Positions 43,836-52,690 of a stretch of 64,000 nt of DNA are shown one piece after another. The notes beneath the pieces are model-generated. The model ran no database searches, was not told the DNA's origin, and saw only the letters and a program-made list of their open reading frames with translations. The position numbers and the translations under genes were made by a program. Within the stretch, counting starts at the first letter, position 1. Each line of letters starts with the position of its first letter. Origin of the DNA: Cellulomonas sp. NTE-D12 (GTDB taxonomy: Bacteria; Actinomycetota; Actinomycetes; Actinomycetales; Cellulomonadaceae); contig NZ_AP026442.1 of assembly GCF_027923705.1 (NCBI RefSeq), forward strand, positions 1,736,001-1,800,000, in the 5' to 3' direction.

Positions 43836-46697
43836 GTGAACGACCGCCTGGTGGTCCGGGGAGCCCGCGAGCACAACCTGCGCAACGTCGACCTCGACCT
43901 GCCCCGGGACCGGCTGATCGTCTTCACGGGCCTCTCGGGCTCCGGCAAGTCGTCGCTGGCGTTCGACACGATCTTCGCCGAGGGACAGCGCCGGTACGTC
44001 GAGTCGCTGTCGGCCTACGCCCGCCAGTTCCTCGGTCAGATGGACAAGCCGGACGTCGACTTCATCGAGGGTCTGTCGCCGGCGGTGTCGATCGACCAGA
44101 AGTCCACCAACCGCAACCCGCGGTCGACGGTGGGCACCATCACCGAGGTCTACGACTACCTGCGGCTGCTGTTCGCGCGGGCCGGCGTGCAGCACTGCCC
44201 GGTCTGCGGGGAGCGCGTCACCGCCCAGACCCCGCAGCAGATCGTCGACCGGCTGCTGGAGCTGCCGGAGGGCACGCGCTACCAGGTGCTCGCGCCCGTC
44301 GTGCGTGGTCGCAAGGGCGAGTACGCGGACTTGTTCGCGGAGCTGCAGTCGAAGGGGTTCGCGCGCGCCCGCGTCGACGGTGAGGTGGTGCAGCTGACCA
44401 GCCCGCCGACCCTGGAGAAGAAGCTCAAGCACGACATCGAGGTCGTGGTGGACCGGCTCGTGGCGCGGGAGGGCGTGCAGCGCCGGCTCACCGACTCCGT
44501 CGAGACGGCGCTCGGCCTGGCCGGCGGTCTCCTCGTCGTCGAGCTGGTCGATGCGGACCCGGACGACCCGGAGCGTGAGCGGCGCTTCTCGGAGCGCAGA
44601 GCCTGCCCCAACGACCACGTGCTGACGCTCGACGAGGTCGAGCCCCGGACGTTCTCGTTCAATGCGCCCTACGGAGCCTGCCCGGAGTGCACCGGAATCG
44701 GCTCGCGCCTCGAGGTGGACCCGGAGCTCGTGGTCCCCAACGAGGACCTGTCCCTCGCGGACGGTGCGGTCGCGCCGTGGGCGCAGATCTCCGGGGAGTA
44801 CTTCACCCGCGTGCTGACCGCGCTGGCGGACGACCTCGGCTTCTCGATGACGACGCCGTGGCGGGCGCTGCCGCAGCGGGCCAAGGACGCCGTGCTGCAC
44901 GGCGAGAACCACGAGGTGAAGGTCCGCTACCGGAACCGCTGGGGCCGTGAGCGGCAGTACTCCACGGGCTTCGAGGGGGTGCTGACCTTCCTCGAGCGGC
45001 GCCACTCGGAGACCGACTCCGAATGGAGCAAGGAGAAGTACGAGGCCTTCATGCGGGAGGTGCCGTGCCCCGTGTGCCAGGGTGCACGCCTGAAGCCTGA
45101 GGTGCTGGCGGTCAAGGTGGGCGGCCGGTCGATCTTCGACGTGTGCCAGCTCCCGATCCGCGAGGCGCGCGCCTTCCTCGACGGCCTCGAGCTCGGCGCT
45201 CGTGAGCGCGCGATCGCCGCGCAGGTGCTCAAGGAGATCCAGGCGCGCCTCGGCTTCCTGCTCGACGTCGGGCTCGACTACCTCAGCCTCTCGCGACCGG
45301 CGGCGACGCTCTCCGGCGGTGAGGCGCAGCGGATCCGGCTGGCCACCCAGATCGGTTCGGGGCTGGTCGGCGTGCTGTACGTGCTCGACGAGCCGTCGAT
45401 CGGCCTGCACCAGCGGGACAACCGACGCCTGATCGAGACGCTGACCCGGCTGCGGGACCTCGGCAACACGCTGATCGTCGTCGAGCACGACGAGGACACC
45501 ATCCGCACGGCCGACTGGATCGTCGACATCGGACCCGGTGCCGGTGAGCACGGCGGCCACGTGGTCCACTCCGGCGACCTGCCGGGGCTGCTCGCCTCGC
45601 CGGACTCGATCACCGGCGCCTACCTGTCGGGGCGTCGCTCGATCCCGATGCCCGGCACGCGCCGGCCGGTGGACCCCGGGCGCATGCTGCGGGTGGTCGG
45701 AGCCCGCGAGCACAACCTCCGCGGTGTGGACGTCGCCTTCCCGTTGGGTGTGTTCACCGCCGTGACCGGCGTCTCCGGCTCCGGGAAGTCCACCCTGGTG
45801 AACTCCATCCTCTACACGGTCCTCGCCAACGAGCTGAACGGCGCCCGCCAGGTCCCCGGTCGGCACAAGCAGGTGACGGGCCTCGAGCACCTCGACAAGG
45901 TCGTCCACGTCGACCAGGGCCCGATCGGTCGCACGCCGCGGTCGAACCCGGCGACGTACACCGGCGTGTGGGACCACGTCCGCCGCCTGTTCGCCGAGAC
46001 CTCGGAGGCGAAGGTCCGCGGGTACACGCCCGGTCGCTTCTCCTTCAACGTCAAGGGGGGGCGGTGCGAGGCCTGCGCGGGTGACGGCACCCTGAAGATC
46101 GAGATGAACTTCCTGCCGGACGTCTACGTGCCGTGCGAGGTGTGCCACGGCGCCCGGTACAACCGCGAGACGCTCGAGGTGCACTTCAAGGGCAAGACGG
46201 TGGCCGACGTCCTGGCGATGCCGATCGAGGAGGCGGCCGAGTTCTTCGCCGCCGTGCCGGCGATCGCGCGGCACCTGCGCACGCTCGTGGACGTCGGTCT
46301 CGGCTACGTCAGGCTCGGGCAGCCCGCGCCGACGCTCTCCGGAGGCGAGGCGCAGCGCGTGAAGCTCGCGGCGGAGCTGCAGCGCCGGTCGAGCGGCCGC
46401 ACGGTGTACGTGCTGGACGAGCCGACCACCGGGCTGCACTTCGAGGACATCCGCAAGCTGCTCGGCGTGCTGCAGTCTCTCGTGGACAAGGGCAACTCGG
46501 TGATCGTGATCGAGCACAACCTCGACGTGATCAAGAACGCGGACTGGGTGATCGACCTCGGGCCCGAGGGTGGTAGCGGCGGCGGTCTGGTGGTCGCCGA
46601 GGGCACGCCCGAGCACGTCGCCGGCGTCCCCGCGAGCCACACCGGGCGGTTCCTCGCCGAGGTGCTGGAGCCTGAACGGGAGCGCGCGACCGCCTGA
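43836..46697 (+). CDS. uvrA: Excinuclease ABC subunit A
   Basis: This 953-residue damage-recognition ATPase of nucleotide excision repair has two ABC modules. These are GLSGSGKSSLAFDTIFAEGQ with SLSRPAATLSGGEAQRI, and GVSGSGKSTLVNSILY with GQPAPTLSGGEAQRVKL. Zn fingers are CPVC, CPEC, CPVCQGARLKPE and CEACAGDGT/CEVCHGARY. The normal full length is present. The GTG start is leaderless or nearly so, with -10 TACACT 8 bases upstream and a LexA box over the -35. It is separate from uvrB (33 kb) and uvrC (47 kb). Confidence 0.98.
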   Translation: MNDRLVVRGAREHNLRNVDLDLPRDRLIVFTGLSGSGKSSLAFDTIFAEGQRRYVESLSAYARQFLGQMDKPDVDFIEGLSPAVSIDQKSTNRNPRSTVGTITEVYDYLRLLFARAGVQHCPVCGERVTAQTPQQIVDRLLELPEGTRYQVLAPVVRGRKGEYADLFAELQSKGFARARVDGEVVQLTSPPTLEKKLKHDIEVVVDRLVAREGVQRRLTDSVETALGLAGGLLVVELVDADPDDPERERRFSERRACPNDHVLTLDEVEPRTFSFNAPYGACPECTGIGSRLEVDPELVVPNEDLSLADGAVAPWAQISGEYFTRVLTALADDLGFSMTTPWRALPQRAKDAVLHGENHEVKVRYRNRWGRERQYSTGFEGVLTFLERRHSETDSEWSKEKYEAFMREVPCPVCQGARLKPEVLAVKVGGRSIFDVCQLPIREARAFLDGLELGARERAIAAQVLKEIQARLGFLLDVGLDYLSLSRPAATLSGGEAQRIRLATQIGSGLVGVLYVLDEPSIGLHQRDNRRLIETLTRLRDLGNTLIVVEHDEDTIRTADWIVDIGPGAGEHGGHVVHSGDLPGLLASPDSITGAYLSGRRSIPMPGTRRPVDPGRMLRVVGAREHNLRGVDVAFPLGVFTAVTGVSGSGKSTLVNSILYTVLANELNGARQVPGRHKQVTGLEHLDKVVHVDQGPIGRTPRSNPATYTGVWDHVRRLFAETSEAKVRGYTPGRFSFNVKGGRCEACAGDGTLKIEMNFLPDVYVPCEVCHGARYNRETLEVHFKGKTVADVLAMPIEEAAEFFAAVPAIARHLRTLVDVGLGYVRLGQPAPTLSGGEAQRVKLAAELQRRSSGRTVYVLDEPTTGLHFEDIRKLLGVLQSLVDKGNSVIVIEHNLDVIKNADWVIDLGPEGGSGGGLVVAEGTPEHVAGVPASHTGRFLAEVLEPERERATA

Positions 46698-46698
46698 C

Positions 46699-46742
46699 GT
46701 CCGAAGGGTCCCGGGCGGCGTCCCCGGCACCGCCGCTCGGAC
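46699..46742. terminator. Hairpin between convergent uvrA and OsmC genes
   Basis: GTCCGA and TCGGAC pair at the base, and GGCGG/CCGCC pair inside, making a bulged stem right after the uvrA stop. It could serve both convergent genes. Confidence 0.5.
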
Positions 46743-46765
46743 TGACCGGGGTGCTGAGGGGCGCG

Positions 46766-47263
46766 TCAGGCGCGCACGAGCGGTGTCGGCTGCACGCGGA
46801 CGGCGAAGTTGACGCTCCGCATGATGAAGCAGTGCTCGGCGGCCTCGCGGTGCAGGCGCGCCAGGACCTCGTCGTCCACGGGAGTCCCGTCAGGCAGCGT
46901 GGCATCCGCGGCGACGACGACGCGCGGGTGCAGCACGACCTCCTGGAACTGGCCCTGCGATGCGCCCGACACCCGCATCGTGCCCGTCGCTCGGTCGCTG
47001 TAGCCGAGCACGGCCACGCCGTCGCGCGCCGCGAGGTGCAGCAGCCACATCATCTGGCACTGGGACAGGGAGGTGACCAGGAGGTCCTCCGGCGACCACC
47101 GGTCCGGGCTCCCGCGGAAGTGGGGGTCGGACGTGCCGAGCAGCACGGGCCGCTCACCGGCGCGCACCTCGTGGTCCCGGCCGTAGGAGGTGTACGAGGT
47201 CGTCCCGTGCCCGCGGGCACCGGTCCAGGTCAGGTCCACGGTGTACGTGTGCAGCTGCGGCAT
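46766..47263 (-). CDS. OsmC-family protein
   Basis: This 165-residue OsmC/Ohr-fold protein carries the two reactive cysteines expected for a thiol peroxidase: LVTSLSQCQMMWLLHL and REAAEHCFIMRSVNF. Other conserved segments are DRWSPEDLL and VVLHPRVVV. It likely reduces organic hydroperoxides, but the OsmC subgroup of unknown substrate cannot be excluded. The start is at 47263, divergent from uvrC. Confidence 0.9.
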   Translation of the reverse strand: MPQLHTYTVDLTWTGARGHGTTSYTSYGRDHEVRAGERPVLLGTSDPHFRGSPDRWSPEDLLVTSLSQCQMMWLLHLAARDGVAVLGYSDRATGTMRVSGASQGQFQEVVLHPRVVVAADATLPDGTPVDDEVLARLHREAAEHCFIMRSVNFAVRVQPTPLVRA

Positions 47264-47314
47264 CCGCCCACGCTAGCCGGGCCGGCCGTCGACGGGGATG
47301 TGGGCACCGCGAAC

Positions 47315-47320
47315 TACTCT
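47315..47320 (+). promoter_or_regulatory. -10 element TACTCT of uvrC
   Basis: TACTCT ends 7 bases before the uvrC ATG, suggesting a leaderless transcript. No LexA-type box is visible near it. Confidence 0.45.
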
Positions 47321-47327
47321 CGAAGTC

Positions 47328-49394
47328 ATGGCCGATCCCGCCTCCTACCGTCCCGCGCCGGGCGAGATCCCGGACCAGCCGGGCGTGTACCGCTTCCGGG
47401 ACGAGCACGGTCGTGTCATCTACGTCGGCAAGGCCAAGAGCCTGCGGCAGCGGCTGAACAGCTACTTCCAGGACCCGTACAACCTGCACCCGCGGACGTA
47501 CCAGATGGTCACCACGGCCGCCTCGGTGCAGTGGACCGTCGTCGGCACCGAGGTCGAGGCACTGGCCCTGGAGTACTCCTGGATCAAGGAGTTCGACCCG
47601 CGGTTCAACATCAAGTACCGGGACGACAAGTCGTACCCGTACCTGGCGGTGACCATGGCGGACGCGGTACCTCGGGTCCAGGTGATGCGCGGCGCGAAGC
47701 GCAAGGGCACCCGGTACTTCGGGCCGTATGCGCACGCCTGGGCGATCCGGGAGACGGTGGACCTGCTGCTGCGGGTGTTCCCGGTGCGCACGTGCTCCGC
47801 CGGCGTGTTCAAGCGGGCGCACCAGCAGGGGAGGCCGTGCCTGCTGGGCTACATCGACAAGTGCTCGGCACCGTGCGTCGGCCGCATCTCCGAGGACGAC
47901 CACCGGCGGCTGGCCCAGGACTTCTGCGACTTCATGGCGGGGGACACCGCGCGCTTCACCCGTCGCCTGACCGCGGCGATGAAGGCCGCCGCCGCAGAGC
48001 TCGACTTCGAGCGCGCCGCACGGCTGCGCGACGACATCGCCACGCTCGAGCGGGCGACCGAGCGGAACGCCGTCGTGCTGCCGGACGGAACGGACTGCGA
48101 CATCTTCGCCCTGGTCGGCGACGAGCTCGAGGCCGCGGTCCAGGTGTTCCACGTCCGTGACGGCCGAATCCGCGGCCAGCGCGGCTGGGTCGTCGAGAAG
48201 GTGGAGGAGGCGGACGACGCCGACCTGGTCGAGCGTCTCCTGCAGCAGGTGTACGGCACCGCGGACGCCGAGCTGGACGGCGGCACGGCCGCGGTGCCGC
48301 GTGAGGTGCTCGTACCGGCGCTGCCGACCAACCTCGACCAGGTCCAGACGTGGCTGACCGGTCTGCGCGGCGCGCGGGTCAGCGTGCGGGTGCCTCAGCG
48401 TGGCGAGAAGCGGGAGCTCGCCGAGACGGTCCGTCGCAACGCCGAGCACGCTCTGGCCCTGCACCGCACCCGCCGGGCGGGCGACCTCACCACCCGCAGC
48501 CAGGCGCTCCGCGAGATCCAGGAGGCGCTGGACCTGCCGTCGGCGCCGCTGCGGATCGAGTGCTACGACGTGTCCCACAACCAGGGCACCTACCAGTCGG
48601 CGTCGATGGTGGTGTTCGAGGACGGGTTGGCACGCAAGAGCGAGTACCGCCTGTTCACGGTGCGCGGGCCCGAGGGCGACGGAGCCAGGGACGACACGGC
48701 GGCGATGCACGAGGTGATCACCCGGCGGTTCCGGCGGTACCTCGCCGAGCGCTCCCAGTCCGGGGACGTGGAGCTGGGCGACGGGTCGTCCGACGACGAC
48801 GAGGACGCCCCGACGCGGTCGGGCCCGATCGACGAGCGCACCGGCCGACCGGCGCGGTTCGCCTACCCGCCGAACCTCGTCGTCGTCGACGGGGGGCCGC
48901 CACAGGTCGCCGCGGCGGCCGCCGCGATGGCGGAGCTCGGGGTCGACGACGTGGCGCTCTGCGGACTGGCCAAGCGGCTCGAAGAGGTGTGGCTGCCGGG
49001 CGAGGAGTACCCCGTCATCCTGCAGCGCTCCTCCGAGGGGCTCTACCTGCTGCAGCGGCTGCGGGACGAGGCGCACCGGTTCGCGATCACCGCGCACCGA
49101 CGCCGGCGGAGCAAGGGCATGACGGTGTCCGTGCTGGACGACGTTCCGGGTCTGGGCCCGGCGCGCCGGGCCGCGCTGCTCAAGCACTTCGGCTCGGTGC
49201 GCCGGCTTCGGGCGGCGACCGCCGAGGAGATCGCGAGCGTGCCCGGCATGGGTGACCGGACGGCACGGGCGGTGGTCGACGCGCTGGCGGGCGGCTCGGC
49301 GCCGTCGACAGCGGTCGAGGCGCCCTCGCGTCCCGGCGCGTCGACAGACCTCACCCCGCCGCCTTCGGAGCCCGCTGGCATCCTGGGTCCATGA
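47328..49394 (+). CDS. uvrC: Excinuclease ABC subunit C
   Basis: This 688-residue dual-incision nuclease has an N-terminal GIY-YIG domain (PGVYRFRDEHGRVIYVGKAKSLRQRL), Cys-rich CSAPCVGRIS and a UVR motif for UvrB binding (LDFERAARLRDDIATLERA). The RNase H-like domain follows (RIECYDVSHNQGTYQSASMVVFEDG, NLVVVDGGPPQ) and tandem helix-hairpin-helix at the end (LDDVPGLGPARRAALLKHFGSVRRLRAAT). It is followed by rapZ with an ATGA overlap, the conserved uvrC-rapZ-yvcK-whiA order of Gram-positives. Confidence 0.97.
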   Translation: MADPASYRPAPGEIPDQPGVYRFRDEHGRVIYVGKAKSLRQRLNSYFQDPYNLHPRTYQMVTTAASVQWTVVGTEVEALALEYSWIKEFDPRFNIKYRDDKSYPYLAVTMADAVPRVQVMRGAKRKGTRYFGPYAHAWAIRETVDLLLRVFPVRTCSAGVFKRAHQQGRPCLLGYIDKCSAPCVGRISEDDHRRLAQDFCDFMAGDTARFTRRLTAAMKAAAAELDFERAARLRDDIATLERATERNAVVLPDGTDCDIFALVGDELEAAVQVFHVRDGRIRGQRGWVVEKVEEADDADLVERLLQQVYGTADAELDGGTAAVPREVLVPALPTNLDQVQTWLTGLRGARVSVRVPQRGEKRELAETVRRNAEHALALHRTRRAGDLTTRSQALREIQEALDLPSAPLRIECYDVSHNQGTYQSASMVVFEDGLARKSEYRLFTVRGPEGDGARDDTAAMHEVITRRFRRYLAERSQSGDVELGDGSSDDDEDAPTRSGPIDERTGRPARFAYPPNLVVVDGGPPQVAAAAAAMAELGVDDVALCGLAKRLEEVWLPGEEYPVILQRSSEGLYLLQRLRDEAHRFAITAHRRRRSKGMTVSVLDDVPGLGPARRAALLKHFGSVRRLRAATAEEIASVPGMGDRTARAVVDALAGGSAPSTAVEAPSRPGASTDLTPPPSEPAGILGP

Positions 49395-50335
49395 CGGACG
49401 AGCCCTCGCCCCTGACGGTGCCGCACGGGATCCCCGCCATCGAGGCCACCACGGCGGCCCCGGTGCTGGAGCAGCCGCAGGTGCTGGTGATCACCGGGAT
49501 GTCCGGCGCGGGTCGCAGCCGAGCGGCCGCCGTGCTGGAGGACCTCGACTGGTACGTCGTCGACAACCTCCCGGCGCAGATGCTGGTGCACCTCGTCGGG
49601 ATGCTGACGTCCGGCACCGCGGGGCAGCACGCGCAGCGGCTCGCCGCGGTGATCGACGTGCGCGGGGGCGAGTTCTTCGGCCACCTCGACACGGCGCTGG
49701 AGAACCTCCGCGCCACCGGTGTGGACCTCCGGATCCTCTTCCTGGACGCGTCGGACGAGGCGCTGGTGCGGAGGTTCGAGCAGGTACGACGGCCGCACCC
49801 CCTGCAGGGCGGCGGCCGCATCCTCGACGCGATCGGCGCCGAACGTCGCCTGCTGACCAGCCTGCGCGAGCGAGCCGACTGGGTGATCGACACGACGGAG
49901 CTGAACGTCCACGACCTCGCCCGCACCGTGCGGGAGGCGGTGCACGGCGAGGAGGAGGCCGACCTCCGCATCTCGATCGTGTCCTTCGGGTTCAAGTACG
50001 GCCTGCCGCTCGACGCGGACCACGTCGTGGACGTGCGGTTCCTCGCCAACCCGTACTGGATCAGCGAGCTGCGCCACCTGTCCGGCCGTGACGAGCCGGT
50101 GCGCGACTACGTCCTCGGGCTGCCCGGCGCCCTGGAGTTCGTCGACCGGTACGTCGCCGCTCTCGAGCCCGTGCTCGAGGGCTACCGGCACGAGGACAAG
50201 CACTACGTGACGATCGCGGTGGGGTGCACGGGCGGCAAGCACAGGTCGGTGGCGATCAGCGACGCTCTCGCGGCACGCCTGCGGGACCGGGGTCTGCGGG
50301 TGAGCGTGACGGCTCGCGACCTCGGCAAGGAATGA
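49391..50335 (+). CDS. rapZ: RNase adapter RapZ family nucleotide-binding protein
   Basis: This 314-residue P-loop protein has VLVITGMSGAGRSRAAAVLEDLDWYVVDNLP, in which the Walker A Lys is replaced by Arg (GAGRS), a common variant in actinobacterial members. RRPHPLQGGGRILDAIGAER, SFGFKYGLPLDADHVVDVRFLANPYW and the C-terminal IAVGCTGGKHRSVAISDALA also fit. In E. coli RapZ senses glucosamine-6-phosphate; in actinobacteria the role is less clear. It overlaps uvrC and yvcK by ATGA on both sides. Confidence 0.95.
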   Translation: MTDEPSPLTVPHGIPAIEATTAAPVLEQPQVLVITGMSGAGRSRAAAVLEDLDWYVVDNLPAQMLVHLVGMLTSGTAGQHAQRLAAVIDVRGGEFFGHLDTALENLRATGVDLRILFLDASDEALVRRFEQVRRPHPLQGGGRILDAIGAERRLLTSLRERADWVIDTTELNVHDLARTVREAVHGEEEADLRISIVSFGFKYGLPLDADHVVDVRFLANPYWISELRHLSGRDEPVRDYVLGLPGALEFVDRYVAALEPVLEGYRHEDKHYVTIAVGCTGGKHRSVAISDALAARLRDRGLRVSVTARDLGKE

Positions 50336-51351
50336 CGTCCGGCCCGTCGGCCGGCCGCGGCCGTGCGGTCGCGGGGACCGCCCGACGTCACCACCGCGGC
50401 CCCTCGATGGTGGCGCTCGGCGGCGGTCACGGGCTCTCGGCCAGCCTGTCGGCCCTCCGGCTGCTCACCGACCGACTGACCGCCGTGGTGACGGTGGCGG
50501 ACGACGGCGGCTCCTCGGGCCGGCTCCGCGACGAGCTGGGTGTGCTGCCGCCCGGTGACCTGCGGATGGCGCTCTCCGCCCTCTGCGACGACTCCGACTG
50601 GGGTCGCACCTGGCGGGACGTGCTCCAGCACCGCTACTCGTCGGACGGCCCGCTGGACCAGCACGCCGTCGGCAACCTGCTGATCGTCGCCCTCTGGGAG
50701 CTGCTCGGTGACCCGGTGCAGGGCCTGGACTGGGTCGGCAGGCTGCTCAACGCCAGCGGCCGGGTGCTGCCCATGGCAGCCGTGCCGCTGCGCATCGCCG
50801 CCGACGTCGTCGGTCCGGACGGTGTGCGGCGGGTCGTCGAGGGGCAGAGCGCCGTCGCGACGAGCGTGGGCCGGATCGAGCAGGTGCGTCTGGAGCCGGA
50901 GGCGCCGCCGGCGTGCACCGAGGCCGTGGCCGCCGTCCGTGACGCCGACTGGGTGGTGCTCGGGCCGGGCTCCTGGTACACCTCAGTGCTCCCGCACCTG
51001 CTGGTACCGGAGCTGCACGACGCGCTCGTCGCGCATCGCGGTCGCACCATCGTCACCCTGAACCTGCAGCGCGAGGAGGCCGGCGAGACGGCAGACCTGC
51101 CCGTCCAGGAGCACGTGGCCGTGCTCCGCGAGCACGCGCCCGACCTGCGGATCGATGCGGTCGTCGCGGACCCGGCGGCCGTCGACGACGTCGCCGGGCT
51201 GTCGCAGGTGTGCGCGGAGATGGGCGCGCGGCTGCTGGTGCGACAGGTGCGCCGTGGCGACGGCACCGCGCGGCACGACCCGTTGCGGCTCGCGGCCGCC
51301 TATCGCGACATCCTCGAGGGCTCATTCGGCGACGTCGGCGTCCGCAGCTGA
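50332..51351 (+). CDS. yvcK: YvcK/CofD-like gluconeogenesis factor
   Basis: This 339-residue protein has the YvcK N-terminal signature MVALGGGHGLSASLSALRLL, TVADDGGSSGRLRDELGVLPPGDLRMALSAL, AVGNLLIVAL and LGPGSWYTSVLPHLLVPEL. YvcK binds UDP-GlcNAc and affects wall synthesis and growth on gluconeogenic carbon; CuvA is the mycobacterial homologue. The ATG overlaps the rapZ stop. The first 25 residues are Gly/Arg-rich and may be dispensable. Confidence 0.94.
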   Translation: MTSGPSAGRGRAVAGTARRHHRGPSMVALGGGHGLSASLSALRLLTDRLTAVVTVADDGGSSGRLRDELGVLPPGDLRMALSALCDDSDWGRTWRDVLQHRYSSDGPLDQHAVGNLLIVALWELLGDPVQGLDWVGRLLNASGRVLPMAAVPLRIAADVVGPDGVRRVVEGQSAVATSVGRIEQVRLEPEAPPACTEAVAAVRDADWVVLGPGSWYTSVLPHLLVPELHDALVAHRGRTIVTLNLQREEAGETADLPVQEHVAVLREHAPDLRIDAVVADPAAVDDVAGLSQVCAEMGARLLVRQVRRGDGTARHDPLRLAAAYRDILEGSFGDVGVRS

Positions 51352-51442
51352 GCTCGGCCGACCGTCGCGGCGTCGAGGTGCCCGGCCACCGGGGCGATGC
51401 GTGCCGGGCCGTGGGAGCGGCGGTGATGGCAGGATGACCCGC

Positions 51443-52423
51443 ATGGCGTTGACGGCACAGGTGAAGGACGAGCTGGCCCGGCTGAAGGTGGACCGGACGT
51501 CCTGCCGGAAGGCCGAGGTCGCCGCCACGCTGCGCTTCGCCGGCGGGCTGCACATCATCTCCGGTCGCATCGTCATCGAGGCCGAGCTGGACACCGGGGT
51601 GGCTGCCCGGCGCCTGAAGCAGGCCATCTCGGAGGTCTACGGCCACGAGAGCGACATCATCGTCGTGTCCGGTGGCGGTCTTCGCCGCGGGAGCCGGTAC
51701 GTGGTGCGCGTCGTGAAGGAGGGCGAGTCCCTCGCACGGCAGACCGGTCTCCTCGACAACCGAGGACGCCCCGTGCGCGGCCTTCCGCCGCAGGTGGTGT
51801 CGTCCGGCGTGGGAGAGGCAGAGGCCGCGTGGCGTGGCGCCTTCCTCGCGCACGGGTCGCTCACCGAGCCGGGGCGGTCGTCGTCGCTCGAGGTGACGTG
51901 CCCCGGGCCGGAGGCTGCGCTCGCGCTGGTCGGCGCCGCACGCCGGCTCGGCATCGGCGCGAAGGCCCGGGAGGTGCGCGGCATCGACCGTGTGGTGATC
52001 CGTGACGGTGACGCGATCAGCGCCATGCTGACGCGGCTGGGCGCGCACGAGACGATGCTGGTCTGGGAGGAGCGGCGCGTCCGCCGCGAGGTCCGCGGCA
52101 CGGCGAACCGCCTGGCGAACTTCGACGACGCAAACCTGCGTCGGTCGGCCCGCGCGGCCGTCGCGGCCGGGGCGCGGGTCGAGAGGGCCTTCGAGATCCT
52201 CGGCGAGGAGCTGCCCGAGCACCTGCGCGAGGCCGGGGAGCTGCGGCTCGCCCACAAGGAGGCGTCGCTGGAGGAGCTGGGCAAGCTGGCCGACCCGCCG
52301 CTGACCAAGGACGCGGTCGCCGGTCGGATCCGCCGTCTGCTGGCGACCGCGGACAAGCGGGCTGCCGAGCTCGGCGTCCCGGACACGGAGGCGGGCCTCA
52401 GCCCCGAGCTGCTGGACCTCTAG
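51443..52423 (+). CDS. whiA: WhiA DNA-binding protein
   Basis: This 326-residue regulator has a LAGLIDADG homing-endonuclease-like N-terminal domain (MALTAQVKDELARL, CRKAEVAATLRFAGGLHI, AAWRGAFLAHGSL) and a C-terminal helix-turn-helix (RLAHKEASLEELGKLADPPLTKDAVAGRIRRLL). In Streptomyces WhiA works with WhiB at sporulation septation; in non-sporulating relatives it acts in cell division. It is last in the uvrC-rapZ-yvcK-whiA cluster, 91 bases after yvcK. Confidence 0.96.
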   Translation: MALTAQVKDELARLKVDRTSCRKAEVAATLRFAGGLHIISGRIVIEAELDTGVAARRLKQAISEVYGHESDIIVVSGGGLRRGSRYVVRVVKEGESLARQTGLLDNRGRPVRGLPPQVVSSGVGEAEAAWRGAFLAHGSLTEPGRSSSLEVTCPGPEAALALVGAARRLGIGAKAREVRGIDRVVIRDGDAISAMLTRLGAHETMLVWEERRVRREVRGTANRLANFDDANLRRSARAAVAAGARVERAFEILGEELPEHLREAGELRLAHKEASLEELGKLADPPLTKDAVAGRIRRLLATADKRAAELGVPDTEAGLSPELLDL

Positions 52424-52506
52424 ACCCTCCGCCGGGCCACCCACCGGGGAGTGCCTGTGCAGGCCGGGCGTCCGGACCTTCGTCACACGCGTCCGGAGGC
52501 GCACGG

Positions 52507-52539
52507 TATAGGGTCGTGTCATCCGATCGTCACACGACC
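52507..52539 (+). promoter_or_regulatory. gap promoter region: -10 TATAGG overlapped by a dyad
   Basis: TATAGG at 52507-52512 is a good -10. GGTCGTGT (52512-52519) and ACACGACC (52532-52539) form a perfect 8-bp inverted repeat with a 12-base spacer spanning the expected start of transcription. It could be a repressor operator or a 5' hairpin of the long (about 170 base) leader. Confidence 0.5.
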
Positions 52540-52690
52540 GTCACGTGCTGGGCACGTTCCTCTCCAGTAACCATCCTCGAGGGACGCAGCGCATGGGCCT
52601 GGGTGGACGGCCGGGCCGCACACCGGCGTGCGAGTGTTCCCACCACCAATTGTGTGCGCCGACGCGATCGGCGCGTGCCGAGGAGGGCAA

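Noticed and set aside
43737..46730. Nearly 1000-codon minus-strand frame opposite uvrA
   Set aside because: Mirror frame of uvrA; Arg/His/Asp-rich with no family features.
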